From AP-15 sp963755435 (GTDB taxonomy: Bacteria; Pseudomonadota; Alphaproteobacteria; ATCC43930; CGMCC-115725): a stretch of 64,000 nucleotides of DNA. Positions 45,627 through 55,066 of the stretch are shown piece by piece; position 1 is the stretch's first letter; every line of letters starts with the position of its first letter. The position numbers and the translations under genes are program-made. The notes under the pieces are model-generated. The model saw only the letters and a program-made list of their open reading frames with translations. It was not told the origin of the DNA and ran no database searches. The stretch spans positions 992,001 through 1,056,000 of the forward strand of contig CAVWJX010000005.1 in the NCBI GenBank assembly GCA_963755435.1. Direction: 5' to 3'.

Positions 45627-46745
45627 ATGGCCGATCAGTCAGTGTTGAGCAACGAATATCGGGTCCCGGAGCGGATGAAGGCCTGGGTGCTGGGCGGCCC
45701 CAACGAGATCCTGCCGGTCGAGAAGCCGGTGCCGCAGCCGGGTGCCGCCGAGGTGCTGGTGCGGATCGATGCGGTGGCGGTGTGCGCGACCGATCTCGAA
45801 ATCATCCGCCACGGATTGCCGGCGATGGTCGATGGCGGGCTGCCGTTCCACAAGAATTTGACGATCGGCCACGAATACATGGGGACCGTGGTCAAGCTCG
45901 GGCCGGCGGTCGATGAATATGCGGTCGGCGACCGCGTCACGGTCGAGGTCCATGCCGGCTGCGGCCGCTGCGCCCGCTGCCGCCAGGGCATGTACACCGC
46001 CTGCCTCAATTACGGCGATCTCGCCAAGGGCCACCGCGCCAACGGCTTCACCACCGATGGCGGCTTCGCCCAGTACGCGGTCAACAACGTCAACACCCTG
46101 GTCCATGTGCCGGACGACATGACCGACGCCGAGGCGACCCTCGTCGTCACCGCCGGCACCTCGATGTACGGGCTCGACGTCCTGGGCGGGCTGATCGCCG
46201 GCGAAGGGGTCGTCGTCACCGGGCCGGGGCCGATCGGGCTCTTGGGCGTCGCGGTCGCCAAGGCGCTCGGCGCCGACCCGGTGATCCTGACCGGGACCCG
46301 CGAGCGTCGGCTCGACCTCGGCAAAAAGCTCGGCGCCGACCATGTCGTCAACGCCCGCCAGGAGGACGCGGTCGCCGCCGTCAAGCGCATTACTCACGGC
46401 AAGGGCGTGCAATTCGTCGTCGAATGCTCGGGTGCCCCAAATGCGCTCGACGAGGCGGCGCAGATGGTCGATCGCGGCGGCCGCATCTGCCTCGCCGCCT
46501 TCCCCGCTGAGAAGGTGCCGGTCGACCTCGCCTACCTGGTGCGCAACAACATCTACGTCTACGGCATCCGCGGCGAGGGACAGAGTGCCACCCACCGGGC
46601 AATGGCGCTGATGAAGCAGAAGCGTTTCGACGCCAAGCTGATCCACACCCACACCTTCCCGCTCGACGAGTTGCCGACCGCATTGAAATACGCCCGCGAG
46701 CGGATCGACGACGCGATCAAGGTCGTGGTCAAGAACCAGCCGTAA
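45627..46745 (+). CDS. zinc-dependent medium-chain alcohol dehydrogenase
   Basis: A 372-residue MDR enzyme. The catalytic zinc site is seen in VCATDLE and GHEYMG. Four Cys of the structural zinc lie in CGRCARCRQGMYTAC. The Rossmann motif is GPGPIGLLGVAVAK. The closest groups are sorbitol or threonine dehydrogenase-like enzymes. The substrate is unknown. TTTGGAG is 6 bases before ATG 45627. It stands alone. Confidence 0.9.
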   Translation: MADQSVLSNEYRVPERMKAWVLGGPNEILPVEKPVPQPGAAEVLVRIDAVAVCATDLEIIRHGLPAMVDGGLPFHKNLTIGHEYMGTVVKLGPAVDEYAVGDRVTVEVHAGCGRCARCRQGMYTACLNYGDLAKGHRANGFTTDGGFAQYAVNNVNTLVHVPDDMTDAEATLVVTAGTSMYGLDVLGGLIAGEGVVVTGPGPIGLLGVAVAKALGADPVILTGTRERRLDLGKKLGADHVVNARQEDAVAAVKRITHGKGVQFVVECSGAPNALDEAAQMVDRGGRICLAAFPAEKVPVDLAYLVRNNIYVYGIRGEGQSATHRAMALMKQKRFDAKLIHTHTFPLDELPTALKYARERIDDAIKVVVKNQP

Positions 46746-46799
46746 GCGCGGCTGCCGGTAGGTTCTCTCCGGCGAACAGGCCGCCCGCACTATGGGTGC

Positions 46800-47477
46800 T
46801 CAGCGGCGGCTCCGGTCTTGCAACTCCAGCGTCACCAGGCGGGCGACCGTGGTGACAAGATAGAACCGCCCGAGGACCGACTCCAGATTGGCTAGGCTGC
46901 GGGCGAACGCATCGACCGGGACGATGTCGCCGTAGCCGGTCGTCGTCAGCGTGGTGAAGCTGAAATAGAGCATTGAGCGATATCGCCCGCGTCGCCCCTC
47001 GGAGCCGGAAGATTGAATGCGGCAGGGTTCACGTTCCAGATCAGCCGAAATGCCGCGGCGAAGATCGCCGCGAGGTTCAGATACAGCACGGCCGCACCTT
47101 GAAGACGATAAGCCGTGACGCGTCCACGAGCATACACCGCTTGGGCCACCACCCAACTCAGCGCCGAGTAGGTTACGATGTTACCCCCGCGGATAAGGAC
47201 GTTCGCTGCAAGTAGCGACCATTCCGGGCCGAGCGAGAAGCTCGCCAATCGGACCGCCACCCCGAGCAGGATTATCACGATGGCGCCGCGTCTCTGCGAA
47301 ATCAGGACGACGATCACCATGACCGTCAGCACCAGCGCCTGACCAACCATCTCCGCCATTGGCCGTCCGTGTGCTGCCAGCGGCGCAGCCAAAAAAAATC
47401 ACGCAGAGCTCCAGGATCAGCAGGACCGTCAGGCTCGGATCCCTCGCCCGTTCCTGCCAGCGTTGAACAGGGATCAC
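46800..47477 (-). pseudogene. two-pore-helix type ion channel gene broken by two frameshifts
   Basis: Three frames on the minus strand line up into one small channel protein. Part 1 (GTG 47477 to about 47385) carries a first membrane helix. Part 2 (about 47385-46975) carries several more. Part 3 (about 46973-46800) has the pore YFSFTTLTTTGYGD with the K+-type selectivity filter and a last helix LANLESVLGRFYLV. The first shift lies at a run of eight T on the coding strand (A8 at 47391-47398); seven T would be in frame. The second, at about 46973, is repaired by one added base before the ATGCTCTAT stretch. The joined protein would be about 225 residues. Confidence 0.75.
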
Positions 47478-47770
47478 CCGCCTTGTCCTGCTCGCACGGA
47501 GGCGCTGAATGCGATTCTCGATCTGTCTCCGACAGACACCCGGTACATCGTGGTTGGATCGGTGGCCTGCAATTTCATGAGCTTCTCGCGGTTCAGCTGG
47601 TCGGCTTACCAGAACCCCTCCTGAAGCGACAACTGTGTGAGCCTGCTTTCGCTGTCCGAACCGCCGCGGACTGCTATCGAATTAAAGCAGGTTTGCCAGG
47701 CACCTCTCATTGCCCGGTACTCGTCCCGACGATACGTTCAAGGTCATGGCCAAAAACCGGCCGTAGACAA
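47478..47770. other. 293-base region without a supported gene, lower G+C
   Basis: An open stretch on the plus strand at 47484-47627 reads through 40 well-formed codons (ALNAILDLSPTDTRYIVVG part) and stops at the TGA around 47625. It has no start or family match that I can see and may be a gene remnant or chance. The sequence is noticeably less G+C-rich than the flanking genes. Confidence 0.35.
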
Positions 47771-50700
47771 CTACTCAGCGGCGGGTCGCTTGCGCTCGTC
47801 CAATTGGGCGGCAGCGGGTCTTGACCCGAACAGGCGCCCCTTGACCCAGTCGCGCAGCTGCTGGAACACGACATAAAGGCCAGGGATCAGGAAGATCCCG
47901 AGGACCGAGGCGGCCAACATGCCGAAGAACACTGCGGTCGCCACCGCCTGGCGGGTCACGGCACCAGCGCCGCCCGAGATCAGCAACGGCACCAGCCCGA
48001 GGATAAAGGCGAAGGAGGTCATCATCACCGCGCGGAATCTCGCCCGCGCACCGCTTAACGCAGCCTCGGCGACGGGCAAGCCTTCCCGGTGCGCCTGCAT
48101 CGAGAATTCGACAATCAGGATCGCGTTCTTGGCGGCGAGCGCGATCAGCACGACGATGCCGATCTGCGCAAACACGTCGTTCGGCAACCCGGTCAGCAAT
48201 AGCCCGCCAAGGGCACCCGCCAGCCCGACCGTGACCGAGACGATCACCGCCGCCGGTATCGCCCAGGATTCGTAGAGCCCGACCAGCACCAGATAGGCGA
48301 ACAGCACCGCAAGCGCCAAAATCACCGTCGCCTGGCTGCCGGCGAGCTTTTCCTGATAGGCAGTGCCGCTCCACGAATAGCCGAAGCCGGCCGGCAACGT
48401 CGCTTTCGACACCTGTTCCATCGCCGCCAAAGCCTGGCCCGAGGAATAGCCGGAGGCTGGCTGCCCCTGGATTGCCACCGCGCGCAGATTGTTGAAGCGG
48501 TAGATGTAGCCCGGGCCGAGCACGGTCTCGATGGTGGCGAGCGTGCGGATCGGAATGAGCGCGCCGTTCGCCGCGCGGACATGCACCTCGAAGATGTCGT
48601 TGACATGCATGCGTTGCGCCGTCTCGGCTTGCAGGATGACTTGCCAGGTCCGACCGAATTTGTTGAAGTCGTTGACGTAGTAGCCACCGAGCGACGCCTG
48701 CAAGGCGGTGAAGATGTTGCCGATGCTGATCCCCAGGGTCTCGGCCCGCTCGCGGTCGATGTCGAGCCGGATCAACGGCGTCGAGGCGCCATAGGTGGTA
48801 AAGACGCCGGCCAGCGCCGGGTTGGCATTCGCCGCCTGAACCAGACCGCGGGCGACCGCCGCCATCTCGCTCGCCGGTGCGCCGGCGTAGGATTGCAGCT
48901 GGTATTCGAACCCGGCGCCGGTGCCGAGACCGATGATCGGCGGCAGGTTGAAGGGTATGACGATCGCCGCCGGCAATTTAATAAACTCGGCGCGCAGATG
49001 CTTGAGCACCCCCCACACGCTGGTCGCTGCCGAGCTGCGCTCGGCGAACGGCTTCAACGTGACGAAGAACGTCGATTTGTTCGATTGGGCGATGCCGTCG
49101 ATCATGCTGTAGCCGACGATCGAGGTGACTGCCTCCACCCCCGGCGTCGCCTTGGCGATGCGCTCGACATCCGCCGCCACTATGCTGGTCCGGTTGAGCG
49201 AGGCGCCCTCGGGCAATTGCGCCTCGATCAGCAACGCACCCTGATCCTCTTCGGGCAAAAAGCCCGCCGGAACGGCGTGGCCAAACCACCCGATCAGGGC
49301 CACCGCAACCCCGACCAGCGCCAACGTCAGCAACACGCGCGGCGCCAAGCGTCCGACGACACCCGTATAGCCGCGCTGCATCCCGTTGATGCCGCCTTGC
49401 ATCGCCCGGATGATGCGGCCGGGCCGATGGCCATGGCGCAACAGCAACGCACACAGCGCCGGCGACAAGGTCAGCGCATTCACCATCGAAATCAGCACCG
49501 ACACCGACACCGCGACCGCAAATTGCTGGTACAGCTGGCCGACAATGCCGGGAATGAAGGCGACCGGAACGAACACCGACAACAGCACAAGGGTGGTTGC
49601 GATGATCGGCCCGGTGATCTGGCTCATCGATGCTTTGGTCGCCTCGGCTGGCGACATTTCCGGATGCTCGCCCATCATGTGCTCGACCGCCTCGACGACG
49701 ACGATCGCGTCGTCGACGACGACGCCGATCGCCAGCACCAGCGCCAAGAGCGAGATCGTATTCGCCGAAAAGCCCATCGCCAGCATCACGGCGAAGGTGC
49801 CGACCAACGACACCGGCACGGCGACGAGCGGAACCAAGGTCGCGCGCAAACTGCCGAGAAACACGAAGACGACGATCGTGACCAGCACAAAGGCCTCGAT
49901 CAGCGTCGAAACCACCTTGTGGATCGAGGCGTTGACAAAGACTGTCGTGTCGTAGGGGATTTCCCAGGTCACATCATCCGGGAAGCGCTGGGCCATTTCC
50001 GTCATCGCCTGGCGCACGGCCTTGCCGGTCGCCACCGCGTTGGCGCCCGGCGCCAAATAGATCCCCATCGCCGACGCCGGCCGACCGTCAAAGCTCGAAA
50101 ACACATCGGCCGATTGTGCGCCGAGTTCGACCCGCGCCACGTCGCGCACCCGTATCAGCGAGCCGTTCGGCTGGGCGCGGATGATGATCGCGCCGAATTG
50201 CTCGGGGGTTTCGAGCCGGCCTTGGGTGGTCAGCGGGATCGTCCGCTGCTGTGCTTCGACCACCGGCGCACCGCCGATGCGGCCGACCGCGGCCTGGACG
50301 TTCTGCGCGCGCACCGCGTTGATGACGTCCTGCGGCGTCAATCCCAGACCCGTCAACCGATCCATGTCGAGCCAGATGCGCATCGCATAGTCTTGCTGGC
50401 CGAACAAGCTGGCCTGGCCCACCCCCGGGATGCGGCTGATCGCGTCGCGAATGTTGATCAGCATGTAATTGGACAGGAACAGGCTGTCGCGTGTCCCTTT
50501 GGGCGAGCGCAGCACCACGACTTGCAGAATCGCCGAGGATTTCTTTTCGACCTCGACGCCGTTTTGCTGCACTTCCGACGGCAGCCGAGCCATCGCCCGC
50601 TGCACCCGATTCTGGACATTGACCGTGTTGGTTTCGGGGTCGGTGCCAACCGCAAACGACACGGTCAGGCTGTAGGACCCGTCATTGCCCGAGAACGAGC

Positions 50701-50938
50701 GCATGTAGAGCATGTTCGAGACGCCGTTGATCTCACGCTCGATGACCTGGCCGACGGTCTGCTCGACAACTTCGGCATTGGCGCCGGGATAGGCGGTGGT
50801 GACCGATACCTCGGGCGGCACGATGTCGGGGAACTGCGCAATCGGGATGACAGAGAGCGCGACCAGCCCGGCGATCGTGATCAGGATCGAGATGACGATC
50901 GCGAGCCGTGGGCGGTCGACAAAAACAGCCGAGATCAT
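47771..50938 (-). CDS. RND multidrug efflux pump inner-membrane subunit (AcrB/HAE1 type)
   Basis: A 1055-residue proton-driven transporter. It begins with the first membrane helix DRPRLAIVISILITIAGL, then the porter domain, and the proton-relay Asp pair in GVVVDDAIVVVEAVE (about 405-410). The second half repeats the pattern, with the FAQIGIVVLIALAAKNAILIVEF part near residue 930. Length is full for HAE1 pumps. AAAGGGGGAATC precedes the start. It follows the adaptor gene by 24 bases. No TolC-like outer-membrane gene is adjacent. Confidence 0.96.
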   Translation of the reverse strand: MISAVFVDRPRLAIVISILITIAGLVALSVIPIAQFPDIVPPEVSVTTAYPGANAEVVEQTVGQVIEREINGVSNMLYMRSFSGNDGSYSLTVSFAVGTDPETNTVNVQNRVQRAMARLPSEVQQNGVEVEKKSSAILQVVVLRSPKGTRDSLFLSNYMLINIRDAISRIPGVGQASLFGQQDYAMRIWLDMDRLTGLGLTPQDVINAVRAQNVQAAVGRIGGAPVVEAQQRTIPLTTQGRLETPEQFGAIIIRAQPNGSLIRVRDVARVELGAQSADVFSSFDGRPASAMGIYLAPGANAVATGKAVRQAMTEMAQRFPDDVTWEIPYDTTVFVNASIHKVVSTLIEAFVLVTIVVFVFLGSLRATLVPLVAVPVSLVGTFAVMLAMGFSANTISLLALVLAIGVVVDDAIVVVEAVEHMMGEHPEMSPAEATKASMSQITGPIIATTLVLLSVFVPVAFIPGIVGQLYQQFAVAVSVSVLISMVNALTLSPALCALLLRHGHRPGRIIRAMQGGINGMQRGYTGVVGRLAPRVLLTLALVGVAVALIGWFGHAVPAGFLPEEDQGALLIEAQLPEGASLNRTSIVAADVERIAKATPGVEAVTSIVGYSMIDGIAQSNKSTFFVTLKPFAERSSAATSVWGVLKHLRAEFIKLPAAIVIPFNLPPIIGLGTGAGFEYQLQSYAGAPASEMAAVARGLVQAANANPALAGVFTTYGASTPLIRLDIDRERAETLGISIGNIFTALQASLGGYYVNDFNKFGRTWQVILQAETAQRMHVNDIFEVHVRAANGALIPIRTLATIETVLGPGYIYRFNNLRAVAIQGQPASGYSSGQALAAMEQVSKATLPAGFGYSWSGTAYQEKLAGSQATVILALAVLFAYLVLVGLYESWAIPAAVIVSVTVGLAGALGGLLLTGLPNDVFAQIGIVVLIALAAKNAILIVEFSMQAHREGLPVAEAALSGARARFRAVMMTSFAFILGLVPLLISGGAGAVTRQAVATAVFFGMLAASVLGIFLIPGLYVVFQQLRDWVKGRLFGSRPAAAQLDERKRPAAE

Positions 50939-50962
50939 CGGCGATTCCCCCTTTGCACCGGC

Positions 50963-52090
50963 TCAGGCGGGTGGTGCCGCGCTCGGCGCCACGGTCAGGC
51001 CCGGGCGGACCCGGGCTTGGCCTTGCACGATTACCCGGTCGCCGGCGGCAAGCCCCTCCTTGACCACTGCCGTGCCGTCGCGCTGCACGTCGACCTTGAC
51101 CGGACGCATGATCGCCTTGTCTTGAGCATCGACCACGAAAACGTAGGTGCCGGCCTGATCTTCGGCGATCGCCGATTGCGGGATCACCAGCGCCTGCACC
51201 GGCTTGCCTTCCTCGAGGAGGACCCGCACGCTCATCCCATCGGCGAGCACGCCCTTCGGATTGGGAAAGACCGCGCGCAGCGGGACCGAATCGGTGTTGG
51301 GATCGGCCTGCACGCCGACGAAATCGATATGGCCGTGCTGGTCGTAAGTCGAGCCGTCGGCGAGCCGCAGCCGCGCGACGATCGAGTCGAGCCGGTCCTG
51401 CGGCGCATCGCGGCGCGTCTCGATCATCTGGCGCTGGGTGACGTTGAAGACGACCTGGATCGGGTCCTGGCGCACCACCGTCGCCAGCACCCCGCTGTCC
51501 GGCCCGACAAGGTTGCCCGGCGAGAACGCCGCTTGGCCGATGCGGCCGGCAATCGGGGTCTGGATCTTGGTGTAGGACAGGTCGACCGTGGCCGCCTGCA
51601 TCGCGGCCTTGGCCTGGTCGAGGCTCGCCTGGGCCCGCAGCAATGCCGTCTCACGTGCGTCGAGTTCGGACTGGGGGATCGTCTTCGTCTTGATCAGCTC
51701 GCGGCCGCGGCGGGCTTGCAGATCGGCCAAGGCGAGTGCGGCGGTGGCGGCGGCGACATCGGCGCGGCGCTGGGCCACCACCGCCTCGAAGGGTGCCGGG
51801 TCGATTGTGAAAACGGTCTGCCCCTGCGGCACCTGGTCGCCTTCCTTGAACAGGCGCGGGCCGAGATAGCCCGAAACGCGGGCGCGCAGATCGACCTTGT
51901 CGACCGCTTTGACCCGGCCGACGAACTCGGAGGTCGGCGAGACGTCGCGCATTTGCGCCGCGGCTACCAGCACCGCCGGCGGTGCTGGTTGCGCCGGTTG
52001 GGCAACGCAGGGGGTGGTCAGCCCGCCGCAGAGAACGATCAGCACCACATACCCACGCCAGCGCGATAAACGAGCGCCAAATTTTGCCAT
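50963..52090 (-). CDS. RND efflux periplasmic adaptor (AcrA/MexA family)
   Basis: A 375-residue membrane fusion protein that bridges the RND pump to an outer-membrane channel. A signal or anchor segment is at about 12-29. The lipoyl half-motifs surround a coiled hairpin: RARVSGYLGPRLFKEGDQVPQG, the helical QRRADVAAATAAL region, and YTKIQTPIAGRIGQ. The beta-barrel and membrane-proximal domains follow. There is no lipobox Cys at the right place, so it is probably anchored by a helix or secreted. I chose ATG 52090. It is first in a two-gene operon. Confidence 0.94.
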   Translation of the reverse strand: MAKFGARLSRWRGYVVLIVLCGGLTTPCVAQPAQPAPPAVLVAAAQMRDVSPTSEFVGRVKAVDKVDLRARVSGYLGPRLFKEGDQVPQGQTVFTIDPAPFEAVVAQRRADVAAATAALALADLQARRGRELIKTKTIPQSELDARETALLRAQASLDQAKAAMQAATVDLSYTKIQTPIAGRIGQAAFSPGNLVGPDSGVLATVVRQDPIQVVFNVTQRQMIETRRDAPQDRLDSIVARLRLADGSTYDQHGHIDFVGVQADPNTDSVPLRAVFPNPKGVLADGMSVRVLLEEGKPVQALVIPQSAIAEDQAGTYVFVVDAQDKAIMRPVKVDVQRDGTAVVKEGLAAGDRVIVQGQARVRPGLTVAPSAAPPA

Positions 52091-52245
52091 GATCACAGCT
52101 TCGATTCGCCCCCGAGGCGGCGCCAGCAGCAGGCCCCGGGCGATCTGGGGCCGCAGGTTGCCGGCGCAGCGGTGAAAGAGAAGCGGCAAACCATAGCATC
52201 ATGCCGGTCTCCGACCAAGCGACACAGAGATTCGCCCTTGGCGCG

Positions 52246-52274
52246 TTGACATCGGCCGGAGCCGGGCTTATCTC
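52246..52274 (+). promoter_or_regulatory. promoter of tRNA-Leu
   Basis: Perfect -35 TTGACA (52246-52251), a 17-base spacer and -10 TATCTC (52269-52274). The tRNA begins 15 bases after the -10 box. Confidence 0.8.
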
Positions 52275-52288
52275 GGCAAGTCCGAGAG

Positions 52289-52375
52289 GCCCAGGTGGCG
52301 GAATTGGTAGACGCGCTAGATTCAGGTTCTAGTGGGCGATTGCTCGTGGAAGTTCGAGTCTTCTCCTGGGCACCA
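52289..52375 (+). tRNA. tRNA-Leu (anticodon CAG)
   Basis: An 87-base class II tRNA with a long variable arm. The acceptor stem GCCCAGG (52289-52295) pairs with CCTGGGC (52365-52371), then A and an encoded CCA (52373-52375). The anticodon arm CTAGA-TTCAGGT-TCTAG gives anticodon CAG, reading CUG, which is a frequent codon in a G+C-rich genome. The T arm holds GTTCGAGTC. Confidence 0.96.
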
Positions 52376-52422
52376 CTCGGCAACGTCGCCGCCGCTGGTG
52401 GCGGCGCGCACGGCGGCGGCAA

Positions 52423-53034
52423 ATGACTTACCGGGTTCATCAGGGCGATCTGCCCGAGGGCATCGAATTCGCCGAGGCGGTGGCGATCGACACCGAGGCG
52501 ATGGGGCTCAACCCGCATCGCGACCGGCTATGCCTGGTGCAGCTGTCGGGCGGCGACGGCAACGCCGATCTGGTGCAGTTCGCGCCCGGCTGCTACGAGG
52601 CGCCGCGGCTGCGCCGGCTGCTTGCCGATCCCGGCGTCACCAAGCTGTTTCATTTCGCCCGCTTCGATCTGGCCATGCTGTATCATTACCTCGGGGTGAT
52701 GGCGCGGCCGATCTATTGCACCAAGATCGCCTCTCGCCTGGCGCGCACCTTCACCGACCGGCACGGCCTGCGCGATCTGTGCAAGGAGGTGCTGAACGTC
52801 GATTTGTCCAAGCAGCAGCAGAGTTCGGATTGGGGTGCGGCCAGCCTCACCGACGAGCAGCTGCGCTACGCCGCCTCGGACGTTCTTCATCTGCACGCGC
52901 TGCGCCGCCGGCTCGACGCCATGCTGATCCGCGAGGGCCGCGACGCTTTGGCTCGGGCCAGCTTCGAGTTTTTGCCGCACCGTGTGCTGCTTGATCTCGG
53001 TGGTTGGGCGGAGCAAGACATCTTTGCGCACTGA
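52423..53034 (+). CDS. rnd: ribonuclease D-type 3'-5' exonuclease (short form)
   Basis: A 203-residue DEDDy exonuclease. ExoI motif AIDTEAMGL, ExoII FHFARFDLAML and ExoIII YAASDVLHLHAL (Tyr and Asp) are all present. It lacks the HRDC domains of E. coli RNase D, as is usual for the short alphaproteobacterial form. It probably trims tRNA 3' ends, and it lies just after tRNA-Leu. ATG 52423. Confidence 0.92.
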   Translation: MTYRVHQGDLPEGIEFAEAVAIDTEAMGLNPHRDRLCLVQLSGGDGNADLVQFAPGCYEAPRLRRLLADPGVTKLFHFARFDLAMLYHYLGVMARPIYCTKIASRLARTFTDRHGLRDLCKEVLNVDLSKQQQSSDWGAASLTDEQLRYAASDVLHLHALRRRLDAMLIREGRDALARASFEFLPHRVLLDLGGWAEQDIFAH

Positions 53035-53097
53035 GCGCTCAATCGGGAAAGAGAGGCTCACAACGCTGTCGATTGTCAGAGCCGGCCGGGCTGCCGG

Positions 53098-54141
53098 GTG
53101 GCGATAAACCAGGCCCCGGCCGCCGCTGAAGCGGCGATGATGCCGCCGGAGCCGATGCCGCCGGAACCGTGCCGAGCCGATGGCGGCAGGATCGACATCG
53201 CCGTCGCGCGCCGCGTGATCCGCGCCGAAATCAGCGGCCTCGAAAGTCTTGCCGACGGGCTCGACGATGGCTTTGGCGCGGCGGTCGGGCGGTGTGCGGC
53301 GGTGCGCGGGCGGATCGTCGTCACCGGGGTCGGCAAGAGCGGCCATGTCGGCCGCAAGATCGCCGCCACCTTGGCCTCGACCGGAACCCCGGCGCAATTT
53401 GTCCATGCCGGCGAGGCGAGCCACGGCGATCTCGGCATGATCGGGGCCGAGGACGCGATCCTCGCCCTGTCGAATTCCGGCGAGACCGCGGAGCTCGCCG
53501 ACATCATCGCCTACTCGCGGCGCTTCGGCATTGCCCTGATCGCGGTGACCGGCGGCGCCGGGTCGACCCTCGCCGCGGCCGCCGATGCGGTGCTGCTGCT
53601 GCCGGCTGCCGCCGAAGCCTGCCCGATGGGCCTGGCGCCAACCACCTCGACGACGGCGATGATGGCGCTCGGCGATGCACTCGCCATCGCCTTGCTCGAG
53701 CGGCGGAATTTTTCCTCCGCCGACTTTCGCGTGCTGCATCCGGGCGGCCGGCTCGGCCGGCGCCTGCTGCGGGTGGCCGATATCATGCACGTCGGCGGCG
53801 ACATTCCGCTGGTCTCGCCGGCGGCGCCGATGTCCGAGGCGATCGTGGTGATGACTCAAAAGAGCTTCGGCTGCCTCGGCGCCTGCGACGGCGACGGGCG
53901 GCTGATCGGCGTCATCACCGACGGCGATCTGCGCCGGCACATGGGCGACGCGCTGTTGGCCCGCAAGGTGGCCGAGATCATGCATCGCACGCCGCGGACG
54001 ATCGCCGCCGCCGCACTCGCCGCCGAGGGGTTGGGTCTGATGAACCGAACCGCGATCACCTCGCTGTTCGTGGTCGACGACGACGGCCGGCCGATCGGCT
54101 TTCTGCATATGCACGATTGCCTGCGTGCCGGGATCGCGTGA
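53098..54141 (+). CDS. kdsD: arabinose-5-phosphate isomerase (KdsD/KpsF)
   Basis: About 347 residues. The N-terminal SIS domain (about 40-190) has VTGVGKSGHVGRKIAATLASTG, SNSGETAE and PTTSTTAMMALGDALA. Two CBS domains follow (about 215-345). The HPGGRLGRRL linker is a KdsD hallmark. It makes arabinose 5-phosphate from ribulose 5-phosphate for Kdo synthesis. The start is uncertain: GTG 53098 or ATG 53137/53140. It leads the lptC-lptA-lptB group, with only 7 bases before lptC. Confidence 0.94.
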   Translation: MAINQAPAAAEAAMMPPEPMPPEPCRADGGRIDIAVARRVIRAEISGLESLADGLDDGFGAAVGRCAAVRGRIVVTGVGKSGHVGRKIAATLASTGTPAQFVHAGEASHGDLGMIGAEDAILALSNSGETAELADIIAYSRRFGIALIAVTGGAGSTLAAAADAVLLLPAAAEACPMGLAPTTSTTAMMALGDALAIALLERRNFSSADFRVLHPGGRLGRRLLRVADIMHVGGDIPLVSPAAPMSEAIVVMTQKSFGCLGACDGDGRLIGVITDGDLRRHMGDALLARKVAEIMHRTPRTIAAAALAAEGLGLMNRTAITSLFVVDDDGRPIGFLHMHDCLRAGIA

Positions 54142-54148
54142 CGGCGCG

Positions 54149-55066
54149 ATGACGCTCGAACCGCAAGCCAACCCAGGCCCGCCCGCCGCGGTCCGCCGGC
54201 ATGCTCGAAAGGAGCAGGGTCTTTACCTCCTCGCCGACCGCTACAGCCGGCGCGTCTCGCTGCTGAAGCGGGTGTTGCCGGTGATCGGCGCCGCCCTCTT
54301 GCTGCTGGTGGCGGCGTGGCCGCGGCTCGGTCCACTGATCGATACGGTGCGCCTGGTCCAGCCGGCGATCGATCTGCGCGCGGCGCGCGAGCTCAAAATG
54401 CTCGACCCGCGCTATGCCGGGATCGATCGGCAGAACCGGCCCTACGTCGTGACCGCCGCGGTCGGCCGCCAAGTCTCGAACCGTAACGACCTGATGTCGC
54501 TCGATCGGCCGCAGGCGGTGATGATCGTGCGTGGCGGCGCAAAGGTCGTGCTGAGCGCGGCGACCGGGATCTATCAATCGCAGGCAAAGCTGCTCGATCT
54601 GTTCAACGACGTCACCTTGACCCATCAGGACGGGACCCGGTTCGTGACCGGCCGTGCGCATGCCGATCTCGCCGACAATACCGCCGAGGGCCACGAGCCG
54701 ATCGAAGGGCACGGGCCGTCCGGCGATATCTGGGGGCAGGGCTTCCGCATTCTCGACAATGGCAACACGATCGTCTTCACCGGCCATTCGCATGCGGTGC
54801 TCAAAGGCACCAAGCCAGGCCAGGCGCCGGCGGCGGCGCCGGCGGCATTGCCGCCCGCGGTCGCGCACACCGCGGCGCAGATTGAAGCCGCGGCAACCCC
54901 GGCTCGGGCAGCGCCGCGCGGCGAACGGCGCGCCGCCAGCCGGCCCTCGGTCGGGAACCATGCGGCAAAAATGCCGATCCGGCACCACCGGCCCGCCAAA
55001 AGCCCCGCCAAGAGCAGGGTCGAGCGCCGTCCGGTTCGCCGCAAGGCCGAGCGCAATGACGGCTGA
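54149..55066 (+). CDS. lptC: LPS export protein LptC, with a long basic C-terminal tail
   Basis: A 305-residue bitopic protein. The cytoplasmic N-terminus is followed by a membrane segment (about 42-61), then the periplasmic LptC domain (about 70-225) with MLDPRYAGIDRQNRPYVVTA and AKLLDLFNDVTLTHQDGTRF. The last 75 residues are Ala/Pro-rich, then Arg/Lys-rich, and are not part of the usual domain. LptC bridges LptBFG and LptA. The gene overlaps lptA by 11 bases. Confidence 0.9.
   Translation: MTLEPQANPGPPAAVRRHARKEQGLYLLADRYSRRVSLLKRVLPVIGAALLLLVAAWPRLGPLIDTVRLVQPAIDLRAARELKMLDPRYAGIDRQNRPYVVTAAVGRQVSNRNDLMSLDRPQAVMIVRGGAKVVLSAATGIYQSQAKLLDLFNDVTLTHQDGTRFVTGRAHADLADNTAEGHEPIEGHGPSGDIWGQGFRILDNGNTIVFTGHSHAVLKGTKPGQAPAAAPAALPPAVAHTAAQIEAAATPARAAPRGERRAASRPSVGNHAAKMPIRHHRPAKSPAKSRVERRPVRRKAERNDG

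Noticed and set aside
47502..47627. Forty-codon orphan frame as a gene
   Set aside because: No start codon with a ribosome site and no known match, so I list it only as a possible remnant within the gap entry.
47369..47824. Plus-strand frame of 151 codons across the channel remnant and RND end
   Set aside because: It is antisense to recognisable coding sequence at both ends and has no family features.
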